Assembly (NCBI GenBank): GCA_024279035.1
Contig: JAJRSA010000013.1
Coordinates: 27,889 to 91,888 of the forward strand
DNA: 64,000 nucleotides
Origin: Alphaproteobacteria bacterium
Lineage (GTDB): Bacteria; Pseudomonadota; Alphaproteobacteria; Micavibrionales; Micavibrionaceae
Direction: 5' to 3'
Position numbers and translations under genes: made by a program. Shown here in pieces: positions 63,218-64,000 of the stretch (position 1 is the first letter of the stretch; each line of letters opens with the position of its first letter). Below the pieces are notes generated by a model. That model saw only the letters and a program-made list of their open reading frames with translations, ran no database searches and was not told the origin of the DNA.

Positions 63218-63661
63218 TTAGGCTTTTTCAGATAGATTCGATCCAATGACGGGGGCAGGAATAGACGGAGGGGGTGGTGTGTTGAGTGCTTTAAATGCCT
63301 CTGGTTTTAGAGTGTCAGGGGCTGAGTCTGTCAATGCTTTTTGTTCAACAGCGCTTGGGGCCACCCTTCCAGTTTTTAGAGCTTTAGCTGTTTCTTTTGT
63401 GGATTGTGCGTGTTGATAGGCACGAATCTGACTTTCTGTTGGAAATTGACGTAGTGATTCACCCGTTGCGGAATCTCTTATTTTTAAAACAGTACGTCTT
63501 GAATTGCTGTAGAGATCAATAAATCTACTGCTATAATTTGCACTTTCTACGCTAATATAATCGGATTTTGCCTGAGAAGGCGTGGGTGATGTCAACGCAG
63601 AAGGGACGCTTGCTCTTGCAAGCGGTACATTTGACAAGACTGAATTTATAGCTTCTAACAT
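63218..63661 (-). CDS. FlaG-like flagellar protein
   Basis: 147 aa from the ATG at 63661, with AGGAG 8 bp upstream; the longer frame to 63880 is rejected. The central TVLKIRDSATGESLRQFPTE resembles the FlaG motif (V-x-D-x-x-T-G-E-x-I-R-Q-I-P). The flanks are Ser/Pro-rich. FlaG affects filament length; the role here is inferred from the motif and the flagellar context. Confidence 0.65.
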   Translation of the reverse strand: MLEAINSVLSNVPLARASVPSALTSPTPSQAKSDYISVESANYSSRFIDLYSNSRRTVLKIRDSATGESLRQFPTESQIRAYQHAQSTKETAKALKTGRVAPSAVEQKALTDSAPDTLKPEAFKALNTPPPPSIPAPVIGSNLSEKA

Positions 63662-63894
63662 TCCTTTTCTCCTGTATGAGGTGACCCTTAACAGCAATAC
63701 ACACCATACCCTATTATTAATTATAGCAATAAAATACATGTTTTGCAAATTTATTGAAATAATCTTATCTATGAGAGTCATGTAAATGACTGGAAACCGT
63801 GAAGAAAAGAAGGTACAATAAAAGAGACAGACTTTTCCACCCTTCCTATTTTTTATTGTTTTTTTAGGATCTAAGCGCATTTAACGGAATTTAT

Positions 63895-64000
63895 ATGGAT
63901 AGTACAACACCAGACCCTGCCCCTCTTTCTATGGATGGAACTGAAACCGAACACCAACATGGTGCAAAGAATCCGTTTTTTGCAACCTTAAATCAGATTG
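63895..64000 (+). CDS. N-terminal fragment of a gene running off the window
   Basis: An ATG at 63895 opens a frame (MDSTTPDPAPLSMDGTETEH) to the window end, 35 codons. Its upstream region (63662-63894) is divergent to the flaG-like gene. It is too short to identify; a flagellar gene is likely from context. Confidence 0.4.
   Translation, partial: MDSTTPDPAPLSMDGTETEHQHGAKNPFFATLNQI

Overview
The window comes from a flagellated alphaproteobacterium of moderately low GC. The evidence is the pairing of FlbT with FliX-like, FlgI and FlaG-like flagellar genes, an alphaproteobacterial-type DksA with a degenerate zinc finger, DUF3768 and related alphaproteobacterial mobile-element genes, and Rickettsia-like palindromic repeats that invade genes. 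I cannot name the genus.

Region 1 (1 to about 36,490) is an accessory genomic island. It opens with a defence cluster: a type IIG-like restriction-modification enzyme, a SIR2 NADase, a HerA ATPase and a PD-(D/E)XK nuclease gene split by a complete IS3-family element. Next come a structured leader and an ardA antirestriction module, a tyrosine integrase with probable arm sites, an S51 peptidase, and a highly structured candidate RNA resembling prophage C4-type RNA. A small FimB-sized tyrosine recombinase then sits beside a 99-bp segment bounded by 26-bp inverted repeats, a probable invertible promoter ahead of a secreted protein. Further right are two Sel1-repeat proteins, divergent XRE regulators with palindromic operators, six tandem genes for tiny single-pass membrane proteins, and a serralysin-like RTX metalloprotease. 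A minus-strand operon follows, with a VirD4/TraG-like coupling ATPase, two membrane proteins, an AlpA-like regulator and a small phosphatase. The island ends with a DUF3768 gene split by an IS256-family element, a second DUF4102 integrase, and a 3' remnant of tRNA-Arg(CCG) that overlaps a serine-recombinase remnant.

Region 2 (about 36,600 to 57,600) is ordinary chromosome: the ABC-F protein Uup, an MraZ-like protein, a TcpQ-domain protein, YaaA, a flavoprotein, SulP, RadC, methionine aminopeptidase, tRNA-Leu(UAA), a MarR-like regulator, UvrC, bactofilin, a large pilin-leader/YadA-repeat/S74-chaperone protein, a split riboflavin operon and DksA. A mobile palindromic repeat lies in frame inside the flavoprotein gene, and a second copy overlaps the end of uvrC.

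Region 3 (about 57,680 to 64,000) is a flagellar locus: fliX, flgI, flgJ-like, flgN-like, fliK, a flagellin/hook-associated-like gene, flbT and a flaG-like gene.

The most interesting observations are the putative invertible promoter, the in-frame coding repeat, the small membrane-protein array beside the RTX protease, the pilin/YadA/S74 chimera, and the two recombinase types meeting at one tRNA gene. All calls are from reading the sequence; no database search was run.
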